Of a stretch of 64,000 nucleotides of DNA, positions 1 to 8,056 are shown in pieces. Numbering within the stretch: position 1 is the stretch's first letter; every line of letters begins with the position of its first letter. This DNA is from Mucilaginibacter sp. (lineage in GTDB: Bacteria; Bacteroidota; Bacteroidia; Sphingobacteriales; Sphingobacteriaceae), in NCBI RefSeq assembly GCF_028288225.1, contig NZ_JAQBOC010000057.1, positions 1 through 64,000 of the forward strand, in the 5' to 3' direction. Below the pieces are notes generated by a model that worked only from the letters and a program-made list of their open reading frames with translations, had not been told where the DNA came from and did not search any database. A program made the position numbers and the translations under genes.

Positions 1-84
1 ATATTTGGCCTGCAAATCCCGGTAAGATACTCCACCTTTTAAATACTCTGAAACGATGGCTGACTTGTTTATATTATGATTCAT
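1..84 (-). CDS. Transposase N-terminus, partial (cut by window edge)
   Basis: Read on the minus strand from ATG at 84 down to base 1, giving 28 codons still open at the edge. The peptide begins MNHNINKSAIVSEYL and continues with SYRDLQAKY. This matches the N-terminal helix-turn-helix of IS3-type OrfA or related transposases, in which a short basic start is followed by 'v..yl.G.sy..la.ky'. The rest lies outside the window, so neither family nor intactness can be judged. The 80 bases to its right may include the element's end, but I could not pair a terminal repeat. Confidence 0.55.
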   Translation of the reverse strand, partial: MNHNINKSAIVSEYLKGGVSYRDLQAKY

Positions 85-167
85 CTTTCCACTGTTTATT
101 TGTCAACCTATTTTAGGGAAAGTCAGCGTGCAAAAGTGGAACGCTTTGCCGTCTTTTTCTCTCCGTC

Positions 168-1061
168 TTAAAATCCTTCCTTTCCCAACGCAATCGTCAC
201 CTTTTTAACCAAATCCCCAATCATTTCCTGCGATTTCAGGATCCGTTCATGCCCTGTGCCTTCGTAATGTTTGGCATTAATGGATGGGTGGGCGTTTAAA
301 AACTCATGTAGGTAAGGGTACAGAGCAACAAGATCGGCATGATCATAGGCCAGCCAATGGTTTGGCTCGGCGTCAAATAAATATTGCCCGTTTAAATTAA
401 AATATGAGGCAGGGTAACCAAACAACTGCTCAAAACTTTCTAAAAATTCATCCTGCGCCGGCTGCTGAACACCGGCGGCATTCATGCTTGCTTCAAAATT
501 TTCTTTCAGGCGCACCAGCGGGGCAAGGCTTACCAGTAACGATGGCGTAATCTCCATTTCCTTAATCGCCATCACATTAGCCATTGCACCCAGCGAATGA
601 CCGATCAAAACATCCGGTTTTCCATATGTTTTTATGATAGCCTCCGCCGCCAGTATAAACAATAAAAGGTTTGATAAGTCAGCTTCCGAGCTTCCGTTGC
701 CCGGCGCATCAAATGCAAATACTTCTACATCCTCTATTTCCCTTAGCGCTGTAATTATATCGCCAAAGTCTGCCGCTTTTGAACCCCAGCCATGGGTGAT
801 GAGGATTTTACGCTTACCGGTTCCCCATTTAAAACCATTAAAGGTCAGTTCTTTTTTAGCGAAGTAATCATCATTTACTTTTAAGCTGAAATGCTCAGCT
901 TCATTCAGCAACTGTTCCTGTTGCAAACGCACCTGCATTTTGGGTGAGTAACAGATCAGCTGCCAAACCAGGTCATTAAACCCGGTTTGGTTAGCAGCAG
1001 CAATTTCTTTTGTTTGGGCGATGATTTGTTTTAGTTTTTTCATGGGTGGTGGAATACTCAA
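168..1061 (-). CDS. Alpha/beta hydrolase
   Basis: A 297-residue single-domain alpha/beta hydrolase. The nucleophile elbow is GHSLGA with Ser156. An oxyanion-type HGWGSK motif lies near residue 90, the strand after it contains DAPGNG near 118, and the C-terminal GTGHERI gives a candidate catalytic His. It has no signal peptide and so is probably cytoplasmic. The substrate cannot be told from sequence. A second start (MKKLKQ) at 1043 is possible, because the first six residues are poorly conserved in kind. It is separated from the next minus-strand gene by about 180 bp, so co-transcription is uncertain. Confidence 0.85.
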   Translation of the reverse strand: MSIPPPMKKLKQIIAQTKEIAAANQTGFNDLVWQLICYSPKMQVRLQQEQLLNEAEHFSLKVNDDYFAKKELTFNGFKWGTGKRKILITHGWGSKAADFGDIITALREIEDVEVFAFDAPGNGSSEADLSNLLLFILAAEAIIKTYGKPDVLIGHSLGAMANVMAIKEMEITPSLLVSLAPLVRLKENFEASMNAAGVQQPAQDEFLESFEQLFGYPASYFNLNGQYLFDAEPNHWLAYDHADLVALYPYLHEFLNAHPSINAKHYEGTGHERILKSQEMIGDLVKKVTIALGKEGF

Positions 1062-1243
1062 AAGTAATAAATAAGCCTCTTTGTTTTGAGCTGTGAACTT
1101 TGCTTTTTTTGTCCCCGCAGGTTCTCCTGAAAGGGAACCTGCGCCACGTGCCAGGTATGTAAGCGGCTTAATTCACGTCGATAGCTTGCTGCAAGCCATC
1201 GCAGGATCCTCTGCGAGAGATCCTGCGGAAAACGTAAAACGAA

Positions 1244-2161
1244 TTACTTCAATATCTCCCTCACCGCCCCCTCCGCATCCCCATACGCAAACTCAAACCC
1301 GCTCTCCAGCAACCGCTTTGGCAGCACCCACCTGCTCTTTAATATCAGCTCCGTTTCGGTACCTATTACTACAGAACCCATTTCCAGCAGCCATTTGGGA
1401 GCGGGTAAGCCAAAAGGCATCCCAAAGGCTTTACGGATGATATGCATTAGCTCCGCATTTTTTACCGGTTTGGGTGCGGTGCAATTGAACACGCCTTGCA
1501 ATTCGGGATGATCCAGCAACCATTCCGTTGTGCGGGCTGCGTCATGCTCATGCACCCATGAAACGTATTGCTCCCCGTTACCCTGCATGCCGCCCATGCC
1601 CAGCTTTACCAGGTTAAGCAGCCGGGGAAATACACTGTCGCTTCTGCCAAGCACAATCCCCATTCGCAAGGCTATTTTTCGGGTTTTTGGTGTTTCATAT
1701 TTGTTAAAAGCTGCCTCCCATTGCGTGCATACATCAACAGAAAATCCGGTTCCAATTTCGCCCGTCTCCTCATCCTGAGGACGATCCTCCGCATGGCGGT
1801 AAATAGTTGCAGAAGTGATGTTGATCCAAAGCTTTGGCGGCTCAAACAAATCCCGGATCACCTCGCCCAGTAGCTCAGTTGGCAGCAGCCTTGAAGCGTA
1901 GATCTCCGCTTTGTTTTTATCGGTATACCGGCAGTTTACATTTTTGCCGCAAAGGTTTATCAGCACATCGGCGTTCACCAGCTCGGCTGTCCATTTGCCA
2001 CGGGTTTTGCCGTCCCAGGTGACGGTCCGGATATTTTGTTCGGCCTGTTTTTCATGGCGGCTTAATATCACCACCTCTTCCGTTTTATCTTTATAATAAT
2101 TGGCCAAAACCCTACCCAGGTAACCATTACCACCGGCGAGGACTATCTTTTTGTATTTCAT
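1244..2161 (-). CDS. TIGR01777-family NAD-dependent epimerase (YfcH/SDR39U1-like)
   Basis: A 305-residue extended short-chain dehydrogenase. The N-terminus carries the Rossmann motif GGNGYLGRVLA near residues 10-20. It is followed by NADVLINLCGKNV and SATIYRHAEDR, and by the C-terminal DUF1731-like region ending PKRLLESGFEFAYGDAEGAVREIL, which is characteristic of this family. Family members bind NADP(H), but a physiological substrate is generally not established. The gene starts about 50 bp downstream of the preceding minus-strand gene, and that gap contains a short repeat. Confidence 0.88.
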   Translation of the reverse strand: MKYKKIVLAGGNGYLGRVLANYYKDKTEEVVILSRHEKQAEQNIRTVTWDGKTRGKWTAELVNADVLINLCGKNVNCRYTDKNKAEIYASRLLPTELLGEVIRDLFEPPKLWINITSATIYRHAEDRPQDEETGEIGTGFSVDVCTQWEAAFNKYETPKTRKIALRMGIVLGRSDSVFPRLLNLVKLGMGGMQGNGEQYVSWVHEHDAARTTEWLLDHPELQGVFNCTAPKPVKNAELMHIIRKAFGMPFGLPAPKWLLEMGSVVIGTETELILKSRWVLPKRLLESGFEFAYGDAEGAVREILK

Positions 2162-2162
2162 T

Positions 2163-2213
2163 TTGTTTTGGTTGATTGGGTTGGATTGAGTTGATTAAGT
2201 TAGATTGGGTTTT
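2163..2213. repeat. Repeat family B, copy 1 (ggttgattgagttgatt type)
   Basis: Degenerate repetition of the words ggttgatt, gagttgatt and agttagattggg fills the gap between two minus-strand genes. The same words recur at 30978-31166 and 63427-63533. Confidence 0.6.
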
Positions 2214-3036
2214 AATTAGATAAAAAAATAACACCCAACAACATCACTCTATACATAGCCCATGTTATCGTCATTGTCCAGTCCAGCTGCATTAATTTGG
2301 TCCGGCGGATGTGTTCTAAAAACATCAGCCCGGCAACTGCCATGAAATATAAGATAAAAAACAGGGACTGGATGTAAAACCATTTGCTAATTGCCAGCAG
2401 CATCAAAAGCAGCAGGCTTCCGGCGAAAGAGATGGTCATCATGTTACCGAGGTAGTTCCAGCGTTTATCTTTTGCAAAAGTGCTGATGATACCGCCCTGG
2501 AAAATGATCTGTCCGCCGCAGATCAAATACTCCCTGTATGCATTGCCCAAAGGCACCACAGGGCTTAGCAAATGCGCATATGCCGTAAGAATATACCCGG
2601 TACAAAAGCAGGTGAACAGCAAATAGGCGATGCGGTAATGCTTTTTAAATGTGGGCTGATGCGCAAACCCATCGCCCTGTAGCCCGGCAGGGATAATAAC
2701 TCTGCGGTTATATGATATAAAGGCATAAAACTTGCTCATCAGCCAAACAAATGGCTTAAAGGCAAACAGCTGCTTAAATACCGGGCAGGCATTACCAAGA
2801 ATTTTAAAGATGCTTGCTACGCCATAGGTTACTTCGCCGTTATTTAAATTCACCAAAGCAATTTCATTAACAGCTCTTTGTTTGTCAATCAGCGGACAAA
2901 CATTATCCATCCCGTTTTGATAGGCCTCCCTGCCACCGGCATCCAGCATTCCGATTTTTACAAAGGCCTGGGTATACATTTTACACATGGGGCATTCGCC
3001 ATCGAACAGGATCATGTGATTTTCTAATGTTTTCAT
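2212..3036 (-). CDS. DCC (DUF393) thiol-disulfide oxidoreductase with membrane domain
   Basis: A 274-residue protein. Residues 1-130 form the DUF393/DCC domain, with the family hallmark D-x-x-C-x-x-C seen as DGECPMC (Asp12, Cys15, Cys18). The C-terminal half holds four to five hydrophobic segments, for example YLLFTCFCTGYILTAYAHLL and SLLLLMLLAISKWFYIQ, so it is probably an inner-membrane protein with an N-terminal redox domain. DUF393 proteins are thought to be thioredoxin-like, but their substrates are mostly unknown. The stop codon lies within repeat copy B1. Confidence 0.82.
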   Translation of the reverse strand: MKTLENHMILFDGECPMCKMYTQAFVKIGMLDAGGREAYQNGMDNVCPLIDKQRAVNEIALVNLNNGEVTYGVASIFKILGNACPVFKQLFAFKPFVWLMSKFYAFISYNRRVIIPAGLQGDGFAHQPTFKKHYRIAYLLFTCFCTGYILTAYAHLLSPVVPLGNAYREYLICGGQIIFQGGIISTFAKDKRWNYLGNMMTISFAGSLLLLMLLAISKWFYIQSLFFILYFMAVAGLMFLEHIRRTKLMQLDWTMTITWAMYRVMLLGVIFLSN

Positions 3037-3262
3037 ATTTTCAGTAGTTAATGAAATATATGTTTAAAAATATATCAGCGTTTCAGGCTGATACATGCAT
3101 TTATGATTGCACACTACAAATATAAACATTATTTTTAAACTTTCAGTAATTATTGAAAATAAAAGTTTAAATATCTAGTAAATGCAATTTCTCATAATTT
3201 GAAATAAAATTGTTTTCTAATATAATTTTCTATATTCGGCAAACCTTTACACATTATAACCA

Positions 3263-4867
3263 ATGCCTTCACCACTAAAAGCTGTTCCAATAGCCGGCTA
3301 TTCGGCTCAAAAAAAAGGGCAAACTACCCGCGAGAAAGTTGAAAATACGTTAACGTCTGAACTTGTCATTAGCATATGTGCCCCAATTGGATCAATGTGA
3401 GAATTAGTAATAAAATCTATTATTGACACATTAGAAACAGTTTATAAATATGAAGTTGTTGTTATTAAGCTCAGCAATTTTATTGATCGTTATAATCCCA
3501 TAGATTTTGCACAACAGGGTGGTCAAACCGATGCCTTTACTGTTTTAAAAAATAAAATTGATGGAGGTGACGAGTTAAGAAAAAAAAGTAATAGTAGTTC
3601 ATGTTTAGTTGAATTGGCAATTATGCAAATTCTAAAAGACAGGATAGGTCAAAAGGCAAACGATGATTTGCCTGACCTTAGCACTCTAATTCACAACCTT
3701 GAAAGCCGAAGGAAATGTTATATAATTGATTCTTTAAAAAACAAAGAAGAAGTTGAGCTATTAAGGTCTGTTTATGGTAGCATTTTTTATTGCTTTAGCG
3801 TCTTTACACCCGATGAAGAAAGAAGAAAAATATTAAGTGATAAAGGTTTATCTAAACAGGAAATAGAGACAATTATTTCAACAGATGAATATGAGAATAA
3901 TCTTCACGGTCAAAATGTGAGAAATACATTTATCGAAGGTGATTTTTTTATTCGAGTGTCAGATGTCAATAAACTAACCCTTTCAGCTAAAATTGAAAGA
4001 TTTTTCAACATAATTTTTGAGAGTGAGGTGGTCACCCCTACAGCAAATGAAATTGCTATGTATGAGGCAAAATCGGCGGCTGGAAATTCAGCCTGCCTAT
4101 CCAGACAAGTAGGCGCAGCAATCACCAACGACAAAGGAGAAATTATTTCTAGAGGCTGGAATGACGTTCCTAAATTTGGAGGCAATCTATATAAGGATGG
4201 AGATGACGAAGATCATAGATGTTTAACTACAGGGCTTTGTAGCAACGATTTAAAAAAGGATGATTTAACTGAAGATATAGTTTTAAGTATAATTTCAGAT
4301 CCGTCATTAAAAAGAGAACTTTTTAATGATAATGTTGTTGCTGCAGGTAGTGTATTGTTTAAACAATTGCAACGCGTAATAAGAAAAAACTCTAAGGTAA
4401 AAGATTTAATAGAATTTTCACGATCTGTTCATGCAGAAATGCATGCTATCATAATTGGGAGTCAATTAGGTGGAAGACGAATGATTGATGGTAAATTATT
4501 CTGTACAACATACCCTTGTCATAATTGTGCAAGACATATAATTGTTGCTGGAATTAAGGAAATTTATTATATTGAGCCATATAAAAAAAGTTTAGGTACA
4601 ATTTTACATGAAGATGCTCTAACAGAAAATGAGAGATGCACAACAAAAACAAAAATTTTAATGTTTGATGGTGTAGCACCACGAAGGTATTTAGAGTTTT
4701 TCAGCCTTAAAAGTCCAAGAAAAGATGAAAATGGGAAATTAATAAAAATTAATAAATTTGATATTTTTCCAAAATCAAGATTAACTTTGCAATCATTACC
4801 AACATTAGAAATGCAATCAATTCATTCGTTAACTGAGTCAGGTCTTTTAAAAATTCATTCATCATGA
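3263..4867 (+). pseudogene. Anti-phage dCTP/dCMP deaminase-like gene with in-frame TGA at codon 46
   Basis: From ATG 3263 one reading frame runs to the stop at 4865-4867, interrupted only by TGA at 3398-3400 (codon 46). Residues 1-45 end in ELVISICAPIGSM, the start of the P-loop/kinase-like N-domain of AvcD-type anti-phage deaminases. The frame continues after the stop as ELVIKSIIDTLETVYKYEV, which is family-like. The deaminase domain is intact. It has RQVGAAI, GWNDVPKFGGNLY, the zinc/catalytic HAE (full-frame residues 390-392) and PCHNC (Cys419, Cys422). The full length of 534 codons fits known family members, which destroy dCTP during phage infection. The longest uninterrupted ORF begins at a TTG (3614; ATG at 3623) and would give a deaminase-only protein of about 415 residues. 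The island is AT-rich compared with its neighbours, suggesting transfer. Sequencing error, nonsense mutation or internal restart are all possible. Confidence 0.8.
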
Positions 4868-5028
4868 AAAAATTACCCGAAAACCCTAAGAACGATCAAT
4901 TAAAGATGGATTTTCCATTAAAAACCAGTAATAATGCCAATTACAATTCTGGAAAAGTTATAAATATAAACGACCGTTCAATAAAAGCATTCGCTTCATT
5001 TATAGTTAAAAATTCAAAATCATTTTAG
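4864..5028 (+). CDS. Small ORF translationally coupled to the deaminase
   Basis: A 54-residue ORF whose ATG overlaps the deaminase stop in an ATGA arrangement. It begins MKKLPENPKNDQLKMDF and ends IVKNSKSF. It is polar and Asn/Lys-rich, with a short hydrophobic stretch (AFASFIV) near the C-terminus, and has no recognisable family. The coupling, the shared AT-rich composition and the terminator immediately after it suggest one operon. It could be an accessory protein of the defence gene or a decayed fragment. The coding call rests on position only. Confidence 0.45.
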   Translation: MKKLPENPKNDQLKMDFPLKTSNNANYNSGKVININDRSIKAFASFIVKNSKSF

Positions 5029-5047
5029 TGATCCCTAAAATGATTTT
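5016..5047 (+). terminator. Rho-independent terminator of the deaminase operon
   Basis: A 13-bp perfect stem (aaaatcattttag paired with ctaaaatgatttt) around a 6-nt loop. It overlaps the stop codon of the 54-residue ORF and ends in a T-run. Confidence 0.7.
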
Positions 5048-5082
5048 GTTACGTTATAAAATTCTTTTTATCATACGCATTC

Positions 5083-5116
5083 TTAACTGACAAGGCAAAA
5101 AAGTCTTGTCAGTTAA
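5083..5116. terminator. Stem-loop between convergent genes
   Basis: A 12-bp perfect stem (ttaactgacaag / cttgtcagttaa) around a 10-nt A-rich loop, lying just 3' of the minus-strand trehalase gene. There is no clear T-tail on either side, so it may terminate in both directions or merely protect the transcript end. Confidence 0.5.
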
Positions 5117-5123
5117 AGGCAAT

Positions 5124-6698
5124 CTACTGCTTGACCGCTTCTCCCAACTTATACTTATCCATCAAATTTAACAAAACCCCGTTTGTCCAGCCAAAGCCAT
5201 CCTGCAGCGGGTATTCGCCGCCGCCTGCTTTAGCAGCGGTATCAACCACGTTATATTTTTCCATCAGTTTACCGGTGCTGTTAAATATATTAAGGTTGGT
5301 ATTGATCCATGACGATGCAAAAGTAGCTGCCAGGCTGGTTTTATGGTAATTATTTAAACCGTCAATTGCCATATATTGCAGCGGCGCCCAGGCATTCGGG
5401 CTGTCCCATTGCTGGCCCGACCTGTTAAAAGTAGTAACCAACCCACCGGGATGAAAGAATTTGGTTTTTAAGCCTGCGGCGATTTTTGCCGCCTGCCGGT
5501 TATCAGCAATCTTAAACTCCAGCGGGAATGTTCCGGCCAGTGTTTGCTGCGTTGATTGGCGTTTCAGTTTCCAGTTATAATCCATAAACCAGCCCTTACC
5601 TGCGCTCCAGCAATATTTTAATATCGCTTTTTTGCGGATCAACGCTTTGTTTAAATACTGAGTGTACATCTTTTCATTCCCTTGCGTTTGATAAGTACGG
5701 GCAATGGAAAGCTCCAGGTGATATAGCAAACAATTCAAATCAACGGGAATAATATTGGTAGTTTGAATGCTTGCCAGCTTGCCGGTTTCATCAAACCAGC
5801 GGGTACTAAAATCCCACCCGGATTCTGCAGCAGCCCTTATATTGCGATAAAAATCTTCCGGCTTTTGTTTGGATAGCTTAGCGGCTGTTACATCCTGTTT
5901 ATATGACTCCTCACGGGGTTTGTCCGAATCATCCCAATAGCGGTTCAGCACCTCTCCTCCGGGCATCCGCACCACCATGCGATGTGCCTCCCCGGGTTTT
6001 AATTGTTTGGCGCCTTCCATCCAAAATGCGTATTCTTTTAACAGTTCCGGCTGGTACTTTACCCTTAACTGTTCGCCTTTATCCTTAGCAAGCAAGTCAA
6101 CCATCATTGAAAAAAATGGCGGCTGCGACCGGGTTAAATAATAGGTGCGGTTCCCGTTTGGTATAAAGCCGAATTTATTAATGAGATAGGCAAAATTATC
6201 AACCATGTTTTGCATGATAACCGTTTGATGGCTTTGCTGCAGGCCCAGCATGGTGAAGTACGAATCCCAGTAATAGATCTCGCGGAAACGCCCGCCGGGA
6301 ACAATAAAATCATTTGGCAAAGGGATCAATGACGAATAGCTGCTAACCTTACCATGATGCCGGTAAAGCACCTGCCATAAAGTATCGATATGCTTACGGA
6401 TACCGGCCGACACATCCGTTTTAAAACCACGGTTAGGAACAATAGGCGAAGTGAAATTTTCATTAACAAACTGTTTCAAATCAAATCCCGGCTTATCCTT
6501 CCGGTCGTTATAATCCTTCATAATAAGCGCAGGGTCGCGTACAGGAGTAGCGTCAACAAAAGTTTTATTATCCGGGTACACATCCGACAGCTGCACAGCT
6601 TCAAACAACCCGGGAAACCACTGCCTTGGCGTTTTGATTTGAGCGCCGGCCGATACAATAATAAACAGCAGCAGTAAGGTTAACCGTAATTTTTTCAT
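5124..6698 (-). CDS. treA: Periplasmic trehalase (GH37)
   Basis: Hydrolyses trehalose to two glucoses, here in the periplasm. The 524-residue protein starts with a signal peptide (MKKLRLTLLLLFIIVSAGAQ). Trehalase signature 1 is complete (PGGRFREIYYWDSY, residues 134-147), as is signature 2 (QWDSPNAWAP, 430-439). The GH37 catalytic acid lies in ESGWDFSTRW and the catalytic base in EKYN, both present. The length is normal for the family. It reads in the same direction as the sulfatase operon to its right, but a strong terminator at 6803-6839 and a 200-bp gap make it a separate unit. Confidence 0.95.
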   Translation of the reverse strand: MKKLRLTLLLLFIIVSAGAQIKTPRQWFPGLFEAVQLSDVYPDNKTFVDATPVRDPALIMKDYNDRKDKPGFDLKQFVNENFTSPIVPNRGFKTDVSAGIRKHIDTLWQVLYRHHGKVSSYSSLIPLPNDFIVPGGRFREIYYWDSYFTMLGLQQSHQTVIMQNMVDNFAYLINKFGFIPNGNRTYYLTRSQPPFFSMMVDLLAKDKGEQLRVKYQPELLKEYAFWMEGAKQLKPGEAHRMVVRMPGGEVLNRYWDDSDKPREESYKQDVTAAKLSKQKPEDFYRNIRAAAESGWDFSTRWFDETGKLASIQTTNIIPVDLNCLLYHLELSIARTYQTQGNEKMYTQYLNKALIRKKAILKYCWSAGKGWFMDYNWKLKRQSTQQTLAGTFPLEFKIADNRQAAKIAAGLKTKFFHPGGLVTTFNRSGQQWDSPNAWAPLQYMAIDGLNNYHKTSLAATFASSWINTNLNIFNSTGKLMEKYNVVDTAAKAGGGEYPLQDGFGWTNGVLLNLMDKYKLGEAVKQ

Positions 6699-6802
6699 AG
6701 CTGAAGGTAATAATCCGATAGCAAAAACGCTGTCAGGCAGGTTTTATTGGTTACCAAATATATTCAAATCATCTTAAAATCAACGGTTAAAAATCAGCGG
6801 CC

Positions 6803-6839
6803 AAAAAAAAAGGCCCCGCAACAAAATTGCTGCGAGGCC
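6803..6839 (-). terminator. Terminator of the SusCD/sulfatase operon
   Basis: On the minus strand, a GC-rich hairpin (ggcctcgcagca / ttgcggggcc) is followed directly by a nine-base T-run. It lies about 65 bp past the stop of the formylglycine-generating enzyme gene. Confidence 0.85.
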
Positions 6840-6904
6840 AGGTCAGTTAATAGTTAATCTTTCTATGCTGATAATATACAGCGCTCTTATTTTTATAAAT
6901 CCAA

Positions 6905-8041
6905 TTAATCCTTTACACATCTGAAACCCAGGTGTTCCATTCCGCTGTCTTCTGTACTTTTCATTCTCCGCGATACCTTGTAACCTGTACAGTAACTCCC
7001 ATTGCACAAAAAAGAACCTCCCCTTATTACGCGTTTTTTAGCATAAGGTTCGTCCGGATCAAAACTATTTGCAGGCCCCTTTGGATTAACCGCTCCTTTG
7101 GTAAGAGTACTATAATACTTATTGTTATAATAATCGGCACACCACTCCCATATATTCCCGGCCATATCATACAAACCATACCCGTTTGCTGCGAACGAAG
7201 CAACCGGGGCCAGTCCGTAAAATTTATCCTTTAAGGTGTTCCGGTCGGGGAAACGCCCCTGCCACGTATTTGCCTTAACCTTACCATCGTCAACCGGTTC
7301 ATTTCCCCAGGGATAAATTTTATCCTGTAAGCCTCCCCGTGCCGCCCATTCCCACTCTGCCTCCGTAGGCAGGCGCTTGCCCGCCCATTTGCAGTAGGCA
7401 ACCGCATCGTACCATGAAATATGCACAACCGGGTAATTGGCTTTTCCTTTAATATTGCTTCCCGGACCGTGCGGATGCTTCCAGTCGGCCCCTTTTTTCC
7501 AGGCCCACCATTGACTGTAATCATTTAACCCCACAGCATGATCCGGAGGCGTAAACACAAGTGATGCGGCTACCAATACACTGTCATCTGGTTTAGGCGT
7601 TCCCGGCGGCAACTGTTTCTTCATCTCGTTCCAGTCGGGTTTACGTTCAGCAGTTGTAACATATCCTGTGGCTTTTACAAAGCTGCTGAATTGTGCATTG
7701 GTAACCTCCGTCGTATCCATCCAAAAGCTTTTTACCGTTACCTTATGCCGCGGATATTCATCTTCTTCGGCCTGGCTATTATTACCACCCATTACAAAAG
7801 TGCCCGGCCTTATCAAAACCATACCCGGATGCAATTCATTAATACCACCTGCCTCAATAGCTGCGGGCACATTGAGTTTAACCGAAGCAAAACGGGCAGG
7901 GATATTTGATTCACAGCAAAGTTTCTTTTTTCCATTAACCGTTTCGGGCAACCGGGTATAATTTCCGGTAACAGTAACCGGTTTTTGCTTACAGGCGAAA
8001 CAAAAACCGGTTAATAAAATTATTAGTTTTAATGATCTCAT
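6905..8041 (-). CDS. Formylglycine-generating enzyme (SUMF1 family), lipoprotein
   Basis: Oxidises the active-site Cys of sulfatases to C-alpha-formylglycine. The 378-residue protein has a lipobox (TGFCFAC, Cys17) and the FGE-sulfatase fold: MVLIRPGTFVMGG near 75, VTVKSFWMDTTEVTNAQF near 100, RLPTEAEWEWAARGG near 225, and the C-terminal GFRC. Both copper/active-site cysteines of true FGEs are present in RGGSFLCNGSYC (Cys346, Cys351), so it is likely catalytic rather than a general SUMF1-fold protein. It ends the operon and sits 15 bp from the stop of its probable client, the Cys-type arylsulfatase. A lipoprotein FGE acting in the periplasm or at a membrane face is an inference. Confidence 0.93.
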   Translation of the reverse strand: MRSLKLIILLTGFCFACKQKPVTVTGNYTRLPETVNGKKKLCCESNIPARFASVKLNVPAAIEAGGINELHPGMVLIRPGTFVMGGNNSQAEEDEYPRHKVTVKSFWMDTTEVTNAQFSSFVKATGYVTTAERKPDWNEMKKQLPPGTPKPDDSVLVAASLVFTPPDHAVGLNDYSQWWAWKKGADWKHPHGPGSNIKGKANYPVVHISWYDAVAYCKWAGKRLPTEAEWEWAARGGLQDKIYPWGNEPVDDGKVKANTWQGRFPDRNTLKDKFYGLAPVASFAANGYGLYDMAGNIWEWCADYYNNKYYSTLTKGAVNPKGPANSFDPDEPYAKKRVIRGGSFLCNGSYCTGYKVSRRMKSTEDSGMEHLGFRCVKD

Positions 8042-8056
8042 ATTGATCGCAGTTAT

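Noticed and set aside
1093..1440. 115-residue plus-strand ORF
   Set aside because: Mostly antisense to the TIGR01777 epimerase, Pro/Ser/Thr-rich, and with no protein-like features.
3398..3400. TGA in the deaminase gene as a selenocysteine codon
   Set aside because: No selenoprotein family match, no convincing hairpin just after the codon, and the residue lies in a nucleotide-binding loop rather than a redox site. A nonsense change or sequencing error is simpler.
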